A stretch of 64,000 nt of DNA, from contig NZ_CP064955.1 of NCBI RefSeq assembly GCF_011038645.2, positions 1,922,001-1,986,000 on the forward strand, given 5' to 3'. Positions 31,109 through 39,575 of this stretch are shown here, in pieces. The position numbers and the translations under genes were made by a program. Under the pieces are notes generated by a model, which was not told the DNA's origin, did not search any database, and worked only from the letters and a program-made list of their open reading frames with translations. Numbering within the stretch: the stretch's first letter is position 1; every line of letters starts with the position of its first letter. This stretch comes from Corynebacterium qintianiae (lineage in GTDB: Bacteria; Actinomycetota; Actinomycetes; Mycobacteriales; Mycobacteriaceae).

Positions 31109-32077
31109 ATGGAGCGCTTTTCGGACATTGTGGGCTTGCTGCGTGGTGACGCCGATCGCGTCCGCGAGCAGCTTTACCTTGCCATTACCTCCGAGATTCC
31201 GCAGGGTGCGGGCATGTTCCCGCCAGCGTCGGGCAAGGTTTCGCGCGAGCTTATCGACGCCCTGTCCTACATCTTCCTCTCCGCCAACGCCACCGGCGCC
31301 CTCCCTGATTCGGCTGTACTGAGACTGCGAGCCTGGGCTCTGGATTTGCGCCGGTTCGGTTTTCCGGCGGCGTCCTACGACGCGTTCGCACGCATCGTCC
31401 GCGAGGTCCTGGGCGCGGGTATTGAGGCGCGCTTCGTTCTGGAGGACGCAGCGTCCGAAATGGCCCGCGCCGCCACCGCCGCCGACCTCCAGGGAGTTCC
31501 CGCCGCCGCGGCGGCACGGGTGAGCTCGGTGCGTACGGATAACGGTGTCGACGTCGTTCGCCTCGAAGCTGGCATGCCGGTGAGTTACGCACCGGGCCAG
31601 TATTTGCCGGTGATGCAGGTCGGGCGCCAAGGCGCGTGGCGCAGTCTCGCGCCAGCGCTGCCGTCGAACCCGTTTGGCCAGTTGGAGTTCCATGTCGACG
31701 GGGAGATCACCCCCGAGGTTGGCAGCTACATCACCCTCGGCGCGGCGCGGGGCGCGTCACCGCGCTTCGACGCCGGCCAGTTGACTGTGGTGGCCGCGGG
31801 CACCGGCGCGGCAGCCGCAAAGGCAATCGTCTTCCACGCCCTCGAAATGCCCGCGCCTCCCCGCACCCGGCTCGCCCTCGTCGGCGACGTCGCGGACCGC
31901 GACGCTTTCACCCGCCTGGCCGCCGTCAGCGAGTGGTTCAGCGTGGAGGCCGACCCCGATCTGGCCGGCGAGGTCGTATTCTGCGGCCCACATGAGCAGG
32001 TCGCCGCTCTCGACGTCCCGGCTGACGCGATCAGGATCTGTCCCGACGCCCCGGCCGACTGGACTTACCGCGCGTAG
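31109..32077 (+). CDS. Flavohaemoglobin-like protein with degenerate globin and reductase domains
   Basis: 322 residues. Residues 1-130 align by eye with the globin part of flavohaemoglobins (the MFPPAS turn, and an FG-helix region ALDLRRFGFPAASYDAFARIV), but the proximal His position reads LRR, so haem binding is doubtful. The rest resembles the FAD/NAD(P) reductase module: APGQYLPV, RSLAPALP where RxYS is usual, AAGTGAAAAKA and a terminal VVFCGPHEQV. A cofactor-poor relative is likely; function unknown. TACGCT (31096-31101), 7 nt before the ATG, suggests a leaderless mRNA. It converges on the nitrilase gene with a 13 nt overlap. Confidence 0.65.
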   Translation: MERFSDIVGLLRGDADRVREQLYLAITSEIPQGAGMFPPASGKVSRELIDALSYIFLSANATGALPDSAVLRLRAWALDLRRFGFPAASYDAFARIVREVLGAGIEARFVLEDAASEMARAATAADLQGVPAAAAARVSSVRTDNGVDVVRLEAGMPVSYAPGQYLPVMQVGRQGAWRSLAPALPSNPFGQLEFHVDGEITPEVGSYITLGAARGASPRFDAGQLTVVAAGTGAAAAKAIVFHALEMPAPPRTRLALVGDVADRDAFTRLAAVSEWFSVEADPDLAGEVVFCGPHEQVAALDVPADAIRICPDAPADWTYRA

Positions 32078-32868
32078 TCCAGCAACGACAGGTTGGCGCG
32101 CGTCTTTGCGACCTCGCTGACGTCAATGTCGGCGTACAGGATCCCCGGACCGTAACCGCCTTCGACAAGGCGCTCGCCGCTGGGCGCCACCACCACGGAG
32201 TGCCCGATTCCGGTGGGCCCGCTCTCCTGCCCGCCGCACGCCTCGCCGCCGGGGCGGGCTTGGTCGGCGGCGGCGATGAACACCCCGGCATCTAACGCGC
32301 GGGCGACCGTCAGCGCGCGCCACTGCTCCAGTTTATTCTTGCCGTCCGCCCAGCTGGTGGGCACGACGATGACGTCGGCACCGAGGCGTGCCAGGTTCTT
32401 GAACTGCTCCGGGAAGCGGATGTCGAAGCAGGTGGCAACGCCGATCACTGCACCCTCGTGCACGAAAGTGACCAGGTCGCCACCGGGTTTGACCGTGTCG
32501 GATTCCTTGTAGTCGGCAACATCGAACGTGTGGATCTTGTCGTACCCCTTATGCACCCCGCCACCTGTGATCAGTGCGGTGTTGTACACGCGGTTTAGTT
32601 TGCCGTTGGAGTCTGCGGGGCGGAACATCCCGGCGATCACGGTCACTTCGAGCTCGCTTGCGAGCCCGCGGAGCCCGGTGGCGAACGCACCGTCGAGCTC
32701 TTCCGCCTGCGCGTCCAAGCGCCCCTGGTCGAACGCCTGGCTGGTGGCCTCGGGCAGGACGATGAGCGTCGCTCCGTTCGCTGCCGCCTCGCGGATGCCG
32801 ACGGACACAATGGCCAGGTTAGCGCCCTTATCAGGCCCGGTGGTGACTTGCAAGAGTGCAATCCTCAT
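32065..32868 (-). CDS. Carbon-nitrogen hydrolase (nitrilase superfamily)
   Basis: A 267-residue amidase-type hydrolase with the Glu-Lys-Cys triad: LPEAT (Glu), KGYDKIHTFD (Lys) and VATCFDIRFPEQF (Cys). Members deaminate omega-amides such as ketoglutaramate or deaminated glutathione, or hydrolyse other amides; substrate not determinable. ATG 32868 (MRIALLQV) is chosen because TAGTGT lies exactly 7 nt upstream on the minus strand. A 20-codon upstream extension looks non-coding. Confidence 0.88.
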   Translation of the reverse strand: MRIALLQVTTGPDKGANLAIVSVGIREAAANGATLIVLPEATSQAFDQGRLDAQAEELDGAFATGLRGLASELEVTVIAGMFRPADSNGKLNRVYNTALITGGGVHKGYDKIHTFDVADYKESDTVKPGGDLVTFVHEGAVIGVATCFDIRFPEQFKNLARLGADVIVVPTSWADGKNKLEQWRALTVARALDAGVFIAAADQARPGGEACGGQESGPTGIGHSVVVAPSGERLVEGGYGPGILYADIDVSEVAKTRANLSLLDYAR

Positions 32869-32957
32869 AAGTGCCACACTATGTGGACAACCCGGGGTTA
32901 TCCACAGAATTGTCCGCGCCCCTTGCATCGACCCGGCTCACAGGCGATTCTTCCCGC

Positions 32958-33221
32958 ATGAATTTCATCCAGCTCAGCCCAGACACCGCCCCCGCCGCCC
33001 GCGCTGCGCTCACCGGCTGGTCGCCGCTGCCGCGCGCCCACCTCACCCGCGGCCTAACCGCCTTAGCACTAGTACGCTTCCAAACCCAGACCCATTCGCT
33101 TATCGACGCTTCCTCCAACGCCGCCCTGACCCGCTGCGCATCCATCGCCACCTTCGCGGACACCGTGCGCTCCACCGACGCGGATCTCGCAGCCGCATTG
33201 GAGGACTTCGGCCTTGAATAA
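32958..33221 (+). CDS. Small helical protein of WXG100 size
   Basis: An 87-residue protein from ATG 32958. It is alanine-rich and mostly helical, with a single Trp in LTGWSPLPRAH that is not in a clear WxG turn. It overlaps the start of the hydrolase gene by 8 nt. Size, composition and pairing with a DUF1023-type hydrolase are reminiscent of WXG100/ESX-associated genes, but the sequence alone does not prove it. No signal peptide. Confidence 0.6.
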   Translation: MNFIQLSPDTAPAARAALTGWSPLPRAHLTRGLTALALVRFQTQTHSLIDASSNAALTRCASIATFADTVRSTDADLAAALEDFGLE

Positions 33222-34377
33222 CCCGCACAGCTTGTATCACCCGCGTCTCGACCCGGCCGATCTGCGCACCGCTTCGTCAGCTCTGACGCGGGCAGCGGCG
33301 GACAGCAGGACCCGCGCCGGTGACATCGAACACGCTCCCGACATCATCCTGGCCACGGGTTTTGCAGGGGCGACCGCCGCGCTCGGTGTGGCGGCATTTC
33401 CCTTGTGGGCGACCCGCCTCTTATCGTCCGCCACCATGCTGGAGCACGCGGCGCAAATCCTGGGGTCGTCGGCAAGCGTGCAAGAAAAACTAGACGAGCT
33501 CGCGTACGTGGCGCTGCATTTGCACCTCGCGGAGGTTGTGCACCAGCTCAACCTCATCGCTTGGCTGTTGGACCTCAACATCGCCCGGGCGCTGCGCGAG
33601 CTCGGTCGAGGAGCCGGTGCTGACGGTGAAACCGGGGACAGGCTCGCGGATCACCCACGCGAGCCGCTGCCCGCCATCGACGCCCGCCTCGCCTCCACCG
33701 TCCCCGCCTCCACTCTGCAAGAGATTCGCGCCGCAGGCGGAACCCTTCTGGAGGTCGGGCCAGGCGGCACGACCGTCATGGTCGGCGACACCGTGGACCC
33801 GGCGCGGGTGACCACCATGGTCGCCGGCGTGTCCACGGGGCGGCCGGAGCAGCTGGCCGGTGAGTTAGCGAAGGCGCACGTGGTTGCGAAGGCCACCGGC
33901 GGCTCGGTGGTGGTGTGGCAGGGCTATACTCCCCCGCCCAGCGTCGTCCACGGCATCGACCCCTCGGCGGCGCGCGACGGCGGTGCAGAGCTCGCGCAGT
34001 TCCAGGCGGCACTGCACGAGCGCTACCCGCACGCCCGGCAGACTGTCGTGGCCCACAGCTACGGCACCGTGGTGGCGGCGCGGGCGGCCGAAGGGCCCGG
34101 CCTGTTCGTCGACGACCTCTGGTTGCTGGGGTCTCCCGGGGTCGCTGCGTCGAGCGTCGACAAGCTAGAACTCTTGGGAAGCAATCCCCAGGTATTCGTG
34201 GCAGATGCCGACCGCGACCCGATCGCCGTCACCCGCTTCCGGCACGACGCCGCTCACGGTTATTCACCGTCGGCGGAAGCTTTCGGGGCCACGCGCGTCG
34301 ACGGCGTGCGCGGCGGGCACGGCGCATATTTCACAGACCCCGTGCTGCTCGACGCCCTAGCGCGGGCGGGGAGGTAA
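33214..34377 (+). CDS. Alpha/beta hydrolase, DUF1023-like
   Basis: 387 residues. The N-terminal ~150 are helical (long Ala/Leu helices, including a hydrophobic stretch LATGFAGATAALGVAAFPLW). The C-terminal ~200 have the alpha/beta hydrolase nucleophile elbow VVAHSYGTVVA (G/A-H-S-x-G), Asp in FVADADRDPIA and a late His in GGHGAYF, a full Ser-Asp-His set. This fits DUF1023 hydrolases of actinobacteria, which often follow small helical proteins, as here. Start TTG 33214 with GGAGG 9 nt upstream, overlapping the previous gene. Confidence 0.8.
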   Translation: MNNPHSLYHPRLDPADLRTASSALTRAAADSRTRAGDIEHAPDIILATGFAGATAALGVAAFPLWATRLLSSATMLEHAAQILGSSASVQEKLDELAYVALHLHLAEVVHQLNLIAWLLDLNIARALRELGRGAGADGETGDRLADHPREPLPAIDARLASTVPASTLQEIRAAGGTLLEVGPGGTTVMVGDTVDPARVTTMVAGVSTGRPEQLAGELAKAHVVAKATGGSVVVWQGYTPPPSVVHGIDPSAARDGGAELAQFQAALHERYPHARQTVVAHSYGTVVAARAAEGPGLFVDDLWLLGSPGVAASSVDKLELLGSNPQVFVADADRDPIAVTRFRHDAAHGYSPSAEAFGATRVDGVRGGHGAYFTDPVLLDALARAGR

Positions 34378-34400
34378 AGGAAGGACGTACCATCGGGCGC

Positions 34401-36164
34401 ATGGCTATCAACTTCGCCCAGCAACTCGTCAACAAACTTCAGGACCTCGGTGTGAAGCGCATTTACGGCCTCGTCGGGGACTCCCTCAATCCGCTTTCCG
34501 ACGCCGTCCGCAACTCCGGCATCGAGTGGATACACGTCCGCAACGAGGAAGCGGCCGCCTTCGCCGCGGGCGCCGACTCCCTGTCCACCGGGGATCTAGC
34601 CGTGTGCGGCGCCTCGTGCGGCCCGGGCAACACCCACCTCATTCAAGGTCTCTACGAGGCGCACCGCAACGGCGCCAAGGTACTCGCCATCGCCTCGCAC
34701 ATCCCATCGCCAGAGATCGGATCCGACTTCTTCCAGTCCACCCACCCCGAGTACATCTTCCAGGAATGCTCCGGCTACCGCGAGGTTGTCCACTCCGCAG
34801 AACAGGGTGCGCGGGTGCTGCACAATGCGCTGCAGTCGACCCTGGCCGGTAACGGGGTCTCCGTCATGGTGGTCCCGGGCGACGTGTTCGCCCTTGACAT
34901 CGCCGACACCGTCTACACTGCCGATTCCGCCTATGCGCAGGGAGCTGACAAGCGTGTCTTCCCAGATCCCGGTGAGGCGGCAGCGCTTGTGCGGGCCATC
35001 AACGAGGCGGACACCGTGACCATGTTCTGCGGCTACGGCGCTCGCGACGCGCGCGACGAGGTGTTCGCTCTGGCGGAGAAGATCAAGTCGCCCATCGGCC
35101 ACTCCTTCCGCGGCAAAATGTTCATCGCGCACGACAACCCCTTCGACGTGGGCATGTCCGGCCTGCTAGGTTACGGCGCGTGCTACGAGGCTTCGATGGA
35201 CGCCGATCTGTTCATCATGGTCGGCACGGATTTCCCCTACATCGACTGGCTTCCCCATAAAAACGTCGCGCAGATCGACATCGACGGCTCCCACATCGGC
35301 CGCCGTACTCCCGTGGCGTACCCCGTCATCGGTGACGTCAAAAGCGTGATCGGCAACATTCTCCCCCACGTGGAGGAGAAGACTGACCGCTCGTTCCTCG
35401 ACCGCATGCTCACCCGCCACGCCGAGCTGCTGGAGGACGTGGTGAAGAAGTACACCGAACCCGCCCGCGAGTCCCGCACGCCGATCCACCCGGAGCTGGC
35501 CGCGTCCGTACTTGATCAGCTCGCCGCGGACGACGCCTACGTCACCGTCGACACGGGCATGTGCAACGTGTGGTCGTCGCGCTACCTCACTCCCAACGGT
35601 CGCCGCGGTGAAATGGCCTCCTACCTGCACGGCACCATGGCGAACGCGCTGCCGATGGCAATTGGCATTCAGGCTGCGAACCCGGGCCGCCAGGTCATCT
35701 CCTGGTCCGGTGACGGCGGCCTCGGGATGCTCATGGGTGAGCTGCTTACGGTGAAGCTGCACAACCTGCCGGTGAAAACGGTCGTGTTCAACAATTCGTC
35801 CTTAGGCATGGTCAAACTCGAGATGACCGTCCAGGGCTTTCCCGACTTCGAGACCGACCACGATCACGTCAATTATGCCGCCGTCGCCGAGGCCATCGGA
35901 ATCAAATCCTTCCGGGTCGAAGACCCGAAGGACCTCGAGCAAGCGCTTAGCGACGCTCTGTCGCACGACGGCCCCGCGCTGGTGGACATCGTCACCGACC
36001 CCGACGCGTTGTCGCTTCCGCCAAGCATCAGCTGGGACATGCTGAAGGGCTTTACTACCGCAGGTGTGAAGACCGTACTGGACGGCGGCGTGGGCCGCAT
36101 GGTGAACCTGGCGCGGCGCAACCTGCGCCACATCGGGGCGGCTGCGTCGATTGAGTTGAAGTGA
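34401..36164 (+). CDS. pqo: Pyruvate:quinone oxidoreductase (pyruvate dehydrogenase, quinone)
   Basis: A 587-residue ThDP- and FAD-dependent peripheral membrane enzyme that oxidises pyruvate to acetate + CO2 and passes electrons to menaquinone. Motifs: GLVGDSLNPLSDAV, RNEEAAAFAAGADS (catalytic Glu), CGPGNTHL, and the ThDP motif SGDGGLGMLMGELLTVKLHNLPVK split over 35700-35780. ATG 34401 has TACCAT 7 nt upstream (leaderless), so the longer in-frame upstream reading, which overlaps the hydrolase, is rejected. It acts in the same acetate metabolism as pta-ackA elsewhere in this window. Confidence 0.94.
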   Translation: MAINFAQQLVNKLQDLGVKRIYGLVGDSLNPLSDAVRNSGIEWIHVRNEEAAAFAAGADSLSTGDLAVCGASCGPGNTHLIQGLYEAHRNGAKVLAIASHIPSPEIGSDFFQSTHPEYIFQECSGYREVVHSAEQGARVLHNALQSTLAGNGVSVMVVPGDVFALDIADTVYTADSAYAQGADKRVFPDPGEAAALVRAINEADTVTMFCGYGARDARDEVFALAEKIKSPIGHSFRGKMFIAHDNPFDVGMSGLLGYGACYEASMDADLFIMVGTDFPYIDWLPHKNVAQIDIDGSHIGRRTPVAYPVIGDVKSVIGNILPHVEEKTDRSFLDRMLTRHAELLEDVVKKYTEPARESRTPIHPELAASVLDQLAADDAYVTVDTGMCNVWSSRYLTPNGRRGEMASYLHGTMANALPMAIGIQAANPGRQVISWSGDGGLGMLMGELLTVKLHNLPVKTVVFNNSSLGMVKLEMTVQGFPDFETDHDHVNYAAVAEAIGIKSFRVEDPKDLEQALSDALSHDGPALVDIVTDPDALSLPPSISWDMLKGFTTAGVKTVLDGGVGRMVNLARRNLRHIGAAASIELK

Positions 36165-36273
36165 CAATCTCATACACGTTTTGTTATAAAACCGGAACAA
36201 TGAGGTGGCAAGTCCGTAGGTATGGTTGGCAGCGAACCAGTTAGTTCAACTATGAAATGAAAGGTTTTGCCAA

Positions 36274-37074
36274 ATGACTACCCCGCAGAATCCTGGTGAT
36301 ACCGGCCGCGTCGCACGCGTCCGCCAGACCACCACCCGCCGCGCTACCCCGCAGGCGACGGCAGGCTCCGAGTCCTACGCCTACGAGACCGACACCACCG
36401 TTGCCAACAACGATCACACCGGCCAAGAGGCCTGGATCGGAACCGACTCCACTGAGGTGTCGAACGGCAACGTCTCCTGGGGTGCCATCTTCGCTGGTGT
36501 GGTGACCTTCCTGGGCATCATGATTCTGCTCGGTGTCGGTGCCGCGGCGATGGGCCTACAGGGTACCTCCGCAGCGGCCACCGGCATCTTCACCCTGATC
36601 TCCCTGGCGATCGCCTTCGCAGCAGCAGGTTATGTCGCCGGTGCACTCGGTGTCCGCGCCGGCTTGTTCCACGGCTTCGCGGCATGGGCAACGTCGCTGA
36701 TTTCCGCCCTCGTTCTCGCTGGCTGGCTCGGCGCGTCTGTCATCGGCGGCTTGGGCTCCGCCCTCGGCACTGTCGCTCAGTCCGCCGGCAACGCCGTGAA
36801 CGTCACCAGCCAGGACGCACAGGCAGCGCAGAACAACGTCGACCAGCAGGATGCGCAGAATGCTCAGCAGCAGGCTCAGCAGACCGCTGACCAGGCCGCT
36901 CAGCAGGCGCAGGAGACCTACAACGAGGTTGCCCCGGAGGCTGCGGAGGGTTCCTGGTGGACCTTCGGTGGCCTGATCCTCGGCGCCCTCATCTCCTCCC
37001 TGGCGGGTGCCGCCGGAGCCCGCTCCGTACTTAACCGCGACGAGCAGCAGGTCGTGCGCCGCGCACGCCCCTAA
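36274..37074 (+). CDS. Membrane protein with Gln/Ala-rich extracytoplasmic loop
   Basis: 266 residues. A hydrophilic N-terminus of ~68 residues (Thr/Asp-rich) is followed by three hydrophobic helices (AIFAGVVTFLGIMILLGV, GIFTLISLAIAFAAAGYVAG, ATSLISALVLAGWLGASV), then a ~90-residue region of Gln-Ala-Asp repeats likely to form a coiled coil, and a last helix (FGGLILGALISSLAGAAG). Function unknown. Strongly biased codons suggest good expression. A GAAAGG site precedes the ATG. A bidirectional terminator separates it from hspR. Confidence 0.8.
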   Translation: MTTPQNPGDTGRVARVRQTTTRRATPQATAGSESYAYETDTTVANNDHTGQEAWIGTDSTEVSNGNVSWGAIFAGVVTFLGIMILLGVGAAAMGLQGTSAAATGIFTLISLAIAFAAAGYVAGALGVRAGLFHGFAAWATSLISALVLAGWLGASVIGGLGSALGTVAQSAGNAVNVTSQDAQAAQNNVDQQDAQNAQQQAQQTADQAAQQAQETYNEVAPEAAEGSWWTFGGLILGALISSLAGAAGARSVLNRDEQQVVRRARP

Positions 37075-37086
37075 ACCGCCCGCAAT

Positions 37087-37119
37087 AAAAACTGCACCGG
37101 GTTTCCCGGTGCAGTTTTT
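37087..37119. terminator. Bidirectional rho-independent terminator
   Basis: A perfect stem AAAAACTGCACCGGG / CCCGGTGCAGTTTTT with loop TTT, with A-tract on one side and T-tract on the other, between the convergent membrane-protein gene and hspR. Confidence 0.92.
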
Positions 37120-37139
37120 TTCTGTGCACGTCAAACGTG

Positions 37140-37526
37140 CTAACGCCGTCGACGCCGCCTCGACGGATCCCACGCCACAATGGCGGTGGAGCGAGGCACG
37201 TGCACGAGCTCACCTCCGCGGCGCTGGCCGGCGTCGATACGCTTGCGCAACGTGTCGTTCTCCTCCTGCAGCTCTTCGATCTGGCTAGTCAGCTCGATGA
37301 TGGTCTTGATCCCCGCCAGGTTCACCCCCTCTTCCTGGGAGAGGTACTGGATGCGGCGCAACAGAGAGATGTCGCGCCGGGAGTAGCGGCGTCCGCCTCC
37401 ACTGGTACGCATCGGCGTGACCAGCCCCATCCGGTCATAGGTGCGCAGCGTTTGCGCGTGCATTCCGGTGAGCTCGGCGGCAACCGAGATGACGTAATAC
37501 TCCTGCTCATCCTTATAGGAAGCCAT
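37140..37526 (-). CDS. hspR: Heat shock repressor HspR (MerR family)
   Basis: A 128-residue repressor that binds HAIR operators with DnaK as partner. It has the MerR helix-turn-helix (YVISVAAELTGMHAQTLRTYDRMGL), a coiled coil (about residues 80-100) and an Arg-rich tail. ATG 37526 lies 8 nt after GGGAGGTGA; the GTG 6 nt earlier is too close to that site. The gene is 14 nt after dnaJ, last in the dnaK-grpE-dnaJ-hspR cluster. HAIR sites occur at dnaK and clpB in this window. Confidence 0.95.
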   Translation of the reverse strand: MASYKDEQEYYVISVAAELTGMHAQTLRTYDRMGLVTPMRTSGGGRRYSRRDISLLRRIQYLSQEEGVNLAGIKTIIELTSQIEELQEENDTLRKRIDAGQRRGGELVHVPRSTAIVAWDPSRRRRRR

Positions 37527-37540
37527 CGGCACTCACCTCC

Positions 37541-38734
37541 CTACTTCAACCCGGCCCACCCGGCGCGCGGGTCGAAGCCGGAATCCTTCTCCGCTTGGGC
37601 GTAGGCACGCAGCGCCGACGTTGCCGCAGCGTCGAGTGTGGACGGAATGGTCACCTCGACTGTCACCAGCAGGTCACCCGCGGCGCCGGTCTTCTTGGGC
37701 ACGCCACGCCCCTTCACGCGAAGCGTCCGCCCGTTGGGGGTGTTCGCCGGAACCTTCACCTTGACGGGATTGTCCAGCGTGGGCACGGTGACCGTACCTC
37801 CGAGAGCAAGCTCGCCGAAGGAAACGGGCACTGTCACCTCGAGGTCGTCGCCCGCGCGGGTGAACACCTCGTCAGGCCGGACGTGGACGGAGACGAACAG
37901 GTCGCCCGCCGGGGTTCCGTTCGGGCCGGCCTCCCCCTGCCCGGCGAGACGGACCTTCTGCCCGTCGATGACACCGGCGGGAATTCTCACGGTGATAGAT
38001 CTGGTACGGCGCACCGTTCCGGTACCCGAACAGGTCGTGCAGGGATCCTCGATAATCTCACCGGTTCCGCCGCAGTGCGGGCACGGGCGGGCCATTCCGA
38101 ACGCCCCGCTGTTTTCCCGGAGGTATCCCGAGCCCGAGCAATGGCTGCATGTCGTTGTCTTGCCAGACTTGGAACCAGAGCCGTGGCAGGTCGTGCACGG
38201 CGCGTCGCCCGTGAGCTCGACTGGGATCGTAGTGCCCTTGGCGGCCTCTCGAAAGTCGAGTGTTATTTCGGTTTCGACGTCGGCCCCCCGCGACGGCCTA
38301 GCATTCCTGCCAGCAGCGCCGCCGCGGTTAAAGAGGCCACCGAAGATATCACCAAGGCCGCCGTCTCCAGCTTGTCCGCCAGGTGCTGTTGATCCGAAGA
38401 TGTCTCCGAGGTCGAAGTCTTGCGTCGACGTGGAACGAAACCCGCCCGGGAAACCCGAGCCTCCTGCCCCTCCGAAGCGGCCGAAACCGCCGGAGTTCAC
38501 CATAGATTTCAATTCGTCGTACTCTTTGCGCTTCGCCTCATCGCCGATCACGTCGTACGCCTCGGCGACCCGCTTGAACTTGTCCTCGGCGGCTTTGTTG
38601 CCGGGGTTGCTGTCCGGGTGGTTCTCACGCGCGAGCTTGCGGTAGGCCTTTTTGATGTCCGCGGCGCTCGCTGAGGAGGAAACGCCGAGGTCCCCGTAGT
38701 AGTCCTTGTTCACCCAGTCTTGTTGCATCGCCAT
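37541..38734 (-). CDS. dnaJ: Chaperone DnaJ
   Basis: A 397-residue type I Hsp40. J-domain with the HPD triad (ENHPDSN), a Gly/Phe-rich linker ([18 protein letters not shown]), four CxxCxGxG zinc motifs ([41 protein letters not shown]) and a substrate-binding C-terminus. ATG 38734 has AAAGGAGGG 7 nt upstream; the earlier GTG at 38752 lies inside that site's neighbourhood and is rejected. A hairpin separates it from grpE, so it may also have its own promoter in 38753-38810. Confidence 0.96.
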   Translation of the reverse strand: MAMQQDWVNKDYYGDLGVSSSASAADIKKAYRKLARENHPDSNPGNKAAEDKFKRVAEAYDVIGDEAKRKEYDELKSMVNSGGFGRFGGAGGSGFPGGFRSTSTQDFDLGDIFGSTAPGGQAGDGGLGDIFGGLFNRGGAAGRNARPSRGADVETEITLDFREAAKGTTIPVELTGDAPCTTCHGSGSKSGKTTTCSHCSGSGYLRENSGAFGMARPCPHCGGTGEIIEDPCTTCSGTGTVRRTRSITVRIPAGVIDGQKVRLAGQGEAGPNGTPAGDLFVSVHVRPDEVFTRAGDDLEVTVPVSFGELALGGTVTVPTLDNPVKVKVPANTPNGRTLRVKGRGVPKKTGAAGDLLVTVEVTIPSTLDAAATSALRAYAQAEKDSGFDPRAGWAGLK

Positions 38735-38803
38735 GTCGCACCCTCCTTTCACACAATTTTTAGGTGCTGTATCTAATTAGTTTTGTAGAGGTCTAAGTAA
38801 TAA

Positions 38804-38853
38804 GGGGAAAGCCGGGGCCGAGGCCGCGCCAGCGCGTGTCCTCGGTCCCCGGC
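38804..38853 (-). terminator. Hairpin between grpE and dnaJ
   Basis: The stem CCTCGGTCCCCGGC (38840-38853) pairs with GCCGGGGCCGAGG (38811-38823) with one bulge. On the minus strand it is followed by TTTCCCCTT. It looks like a terminator or attenuator after dnaK-grpE, which would lower dnaJ-hspR levels. Confidence 0.6.
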
Positions 38854-38870
38854 CATCGAATGCCTGGAGG

Positions 38871-39563
38871 CTAGGCCTCGGTCTCACCGGCGGGCCCGGC
38901 CTGCTCGGCCGGGTCACCGATCAGCACCATGGCGTTGCGCACAAGGCGGTCACCCACCCGGTAGCCCTTCCGCAGCACGGTGCCCACAACCTTGGTATCT
39001 CCCTGGGAGAGATCCTGCACGGCTTCGTGGATTTCCGGGTCGAAGGCGTCGCCTTCGGCACCGAACGCGGTCACCTTTTGGCCGTCGAGCACGGTACGGA
39101 ACTTATCCGAAAACGCCTTAAGGGGGCCCTCGTTCAGGTCACCGTGCTGGGCCGCGAGATCCAAGTCGTCGAGAAGCGGGATCATCTCACCGAGAACGCG
39201 CGCTTTCGCCTGCTCGGCGATCTGGGTGCGCTCGCGCTCGGTGCGGCGGCGGTAGTTGGCGTACTCGGCACTGAGACGCTGGAGGTCCTCGGTGCGCTCT
39301 GCCAGCTGCAGCTCCGTCTCGGAGACGACACCATTGCCGTCGGCATCGGGGTCGACTTCCGCCACCGGGCTCTCTGCGGCGAGGGCGTCCTCGAGCTCCG
39401 CGTCAGTCACTTCCGGAAGGGGATCCTCGTCAGCGTCGAGCGCGGCGGACTCTGCCGCCTCCTCCGCCAGGGTTTCAGCCTGGTCGGGGGACACGTACTG
39501 CTCGTCGGTGTTCTCCGGCGCGCCGGGATCGTCCGGCATCGGGGAGTTAGTCGGGTTCGTCAT
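38871..39563 (-). CDS. grpE: Nucleotide exchange factor GrpE
   Basis: A 230-residue DnaK nucleotide exchange factor. The acidic N-terminus of ~80 residues is followed by the long coiled coil ([21 protein letters not shown]) and the C-terminal beta-domain with FDPEIHEAV and [18 protein letters not shown]. It starts 12 nt after dnaK. Confidence 0.96.
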   Translation of the reverse strand: MTNPTNSPMPDDPGAPENTDEQYVSPDQAETLAEEAAESAALDADEDPLPEVTDAELEDALAAESPVAEVDPDADGNGVVSETELQLAERTEDLQRLSAEYANYRRRTERERTQIAEQAKARVLGEMIPLLDDLDLAAQHGDLNEGPLKAFSDKFRTVLDGQKVTAFGAEGDAFDPEIHEAVQDLSQGDTKVVGTVLRKGYRVGDRLVRNAMVLIGDPAEQAGPAGETEA

Positions 39564-39575
39564 GTAAATCCGTCC

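Noticed and set aside
33915..34400. Upstream extension of pqo by 162 codons
   Set aside because: It overlaps the hydrolase gene in another frame, and TACCAT 7 nt before ATG 34401 defines the start.
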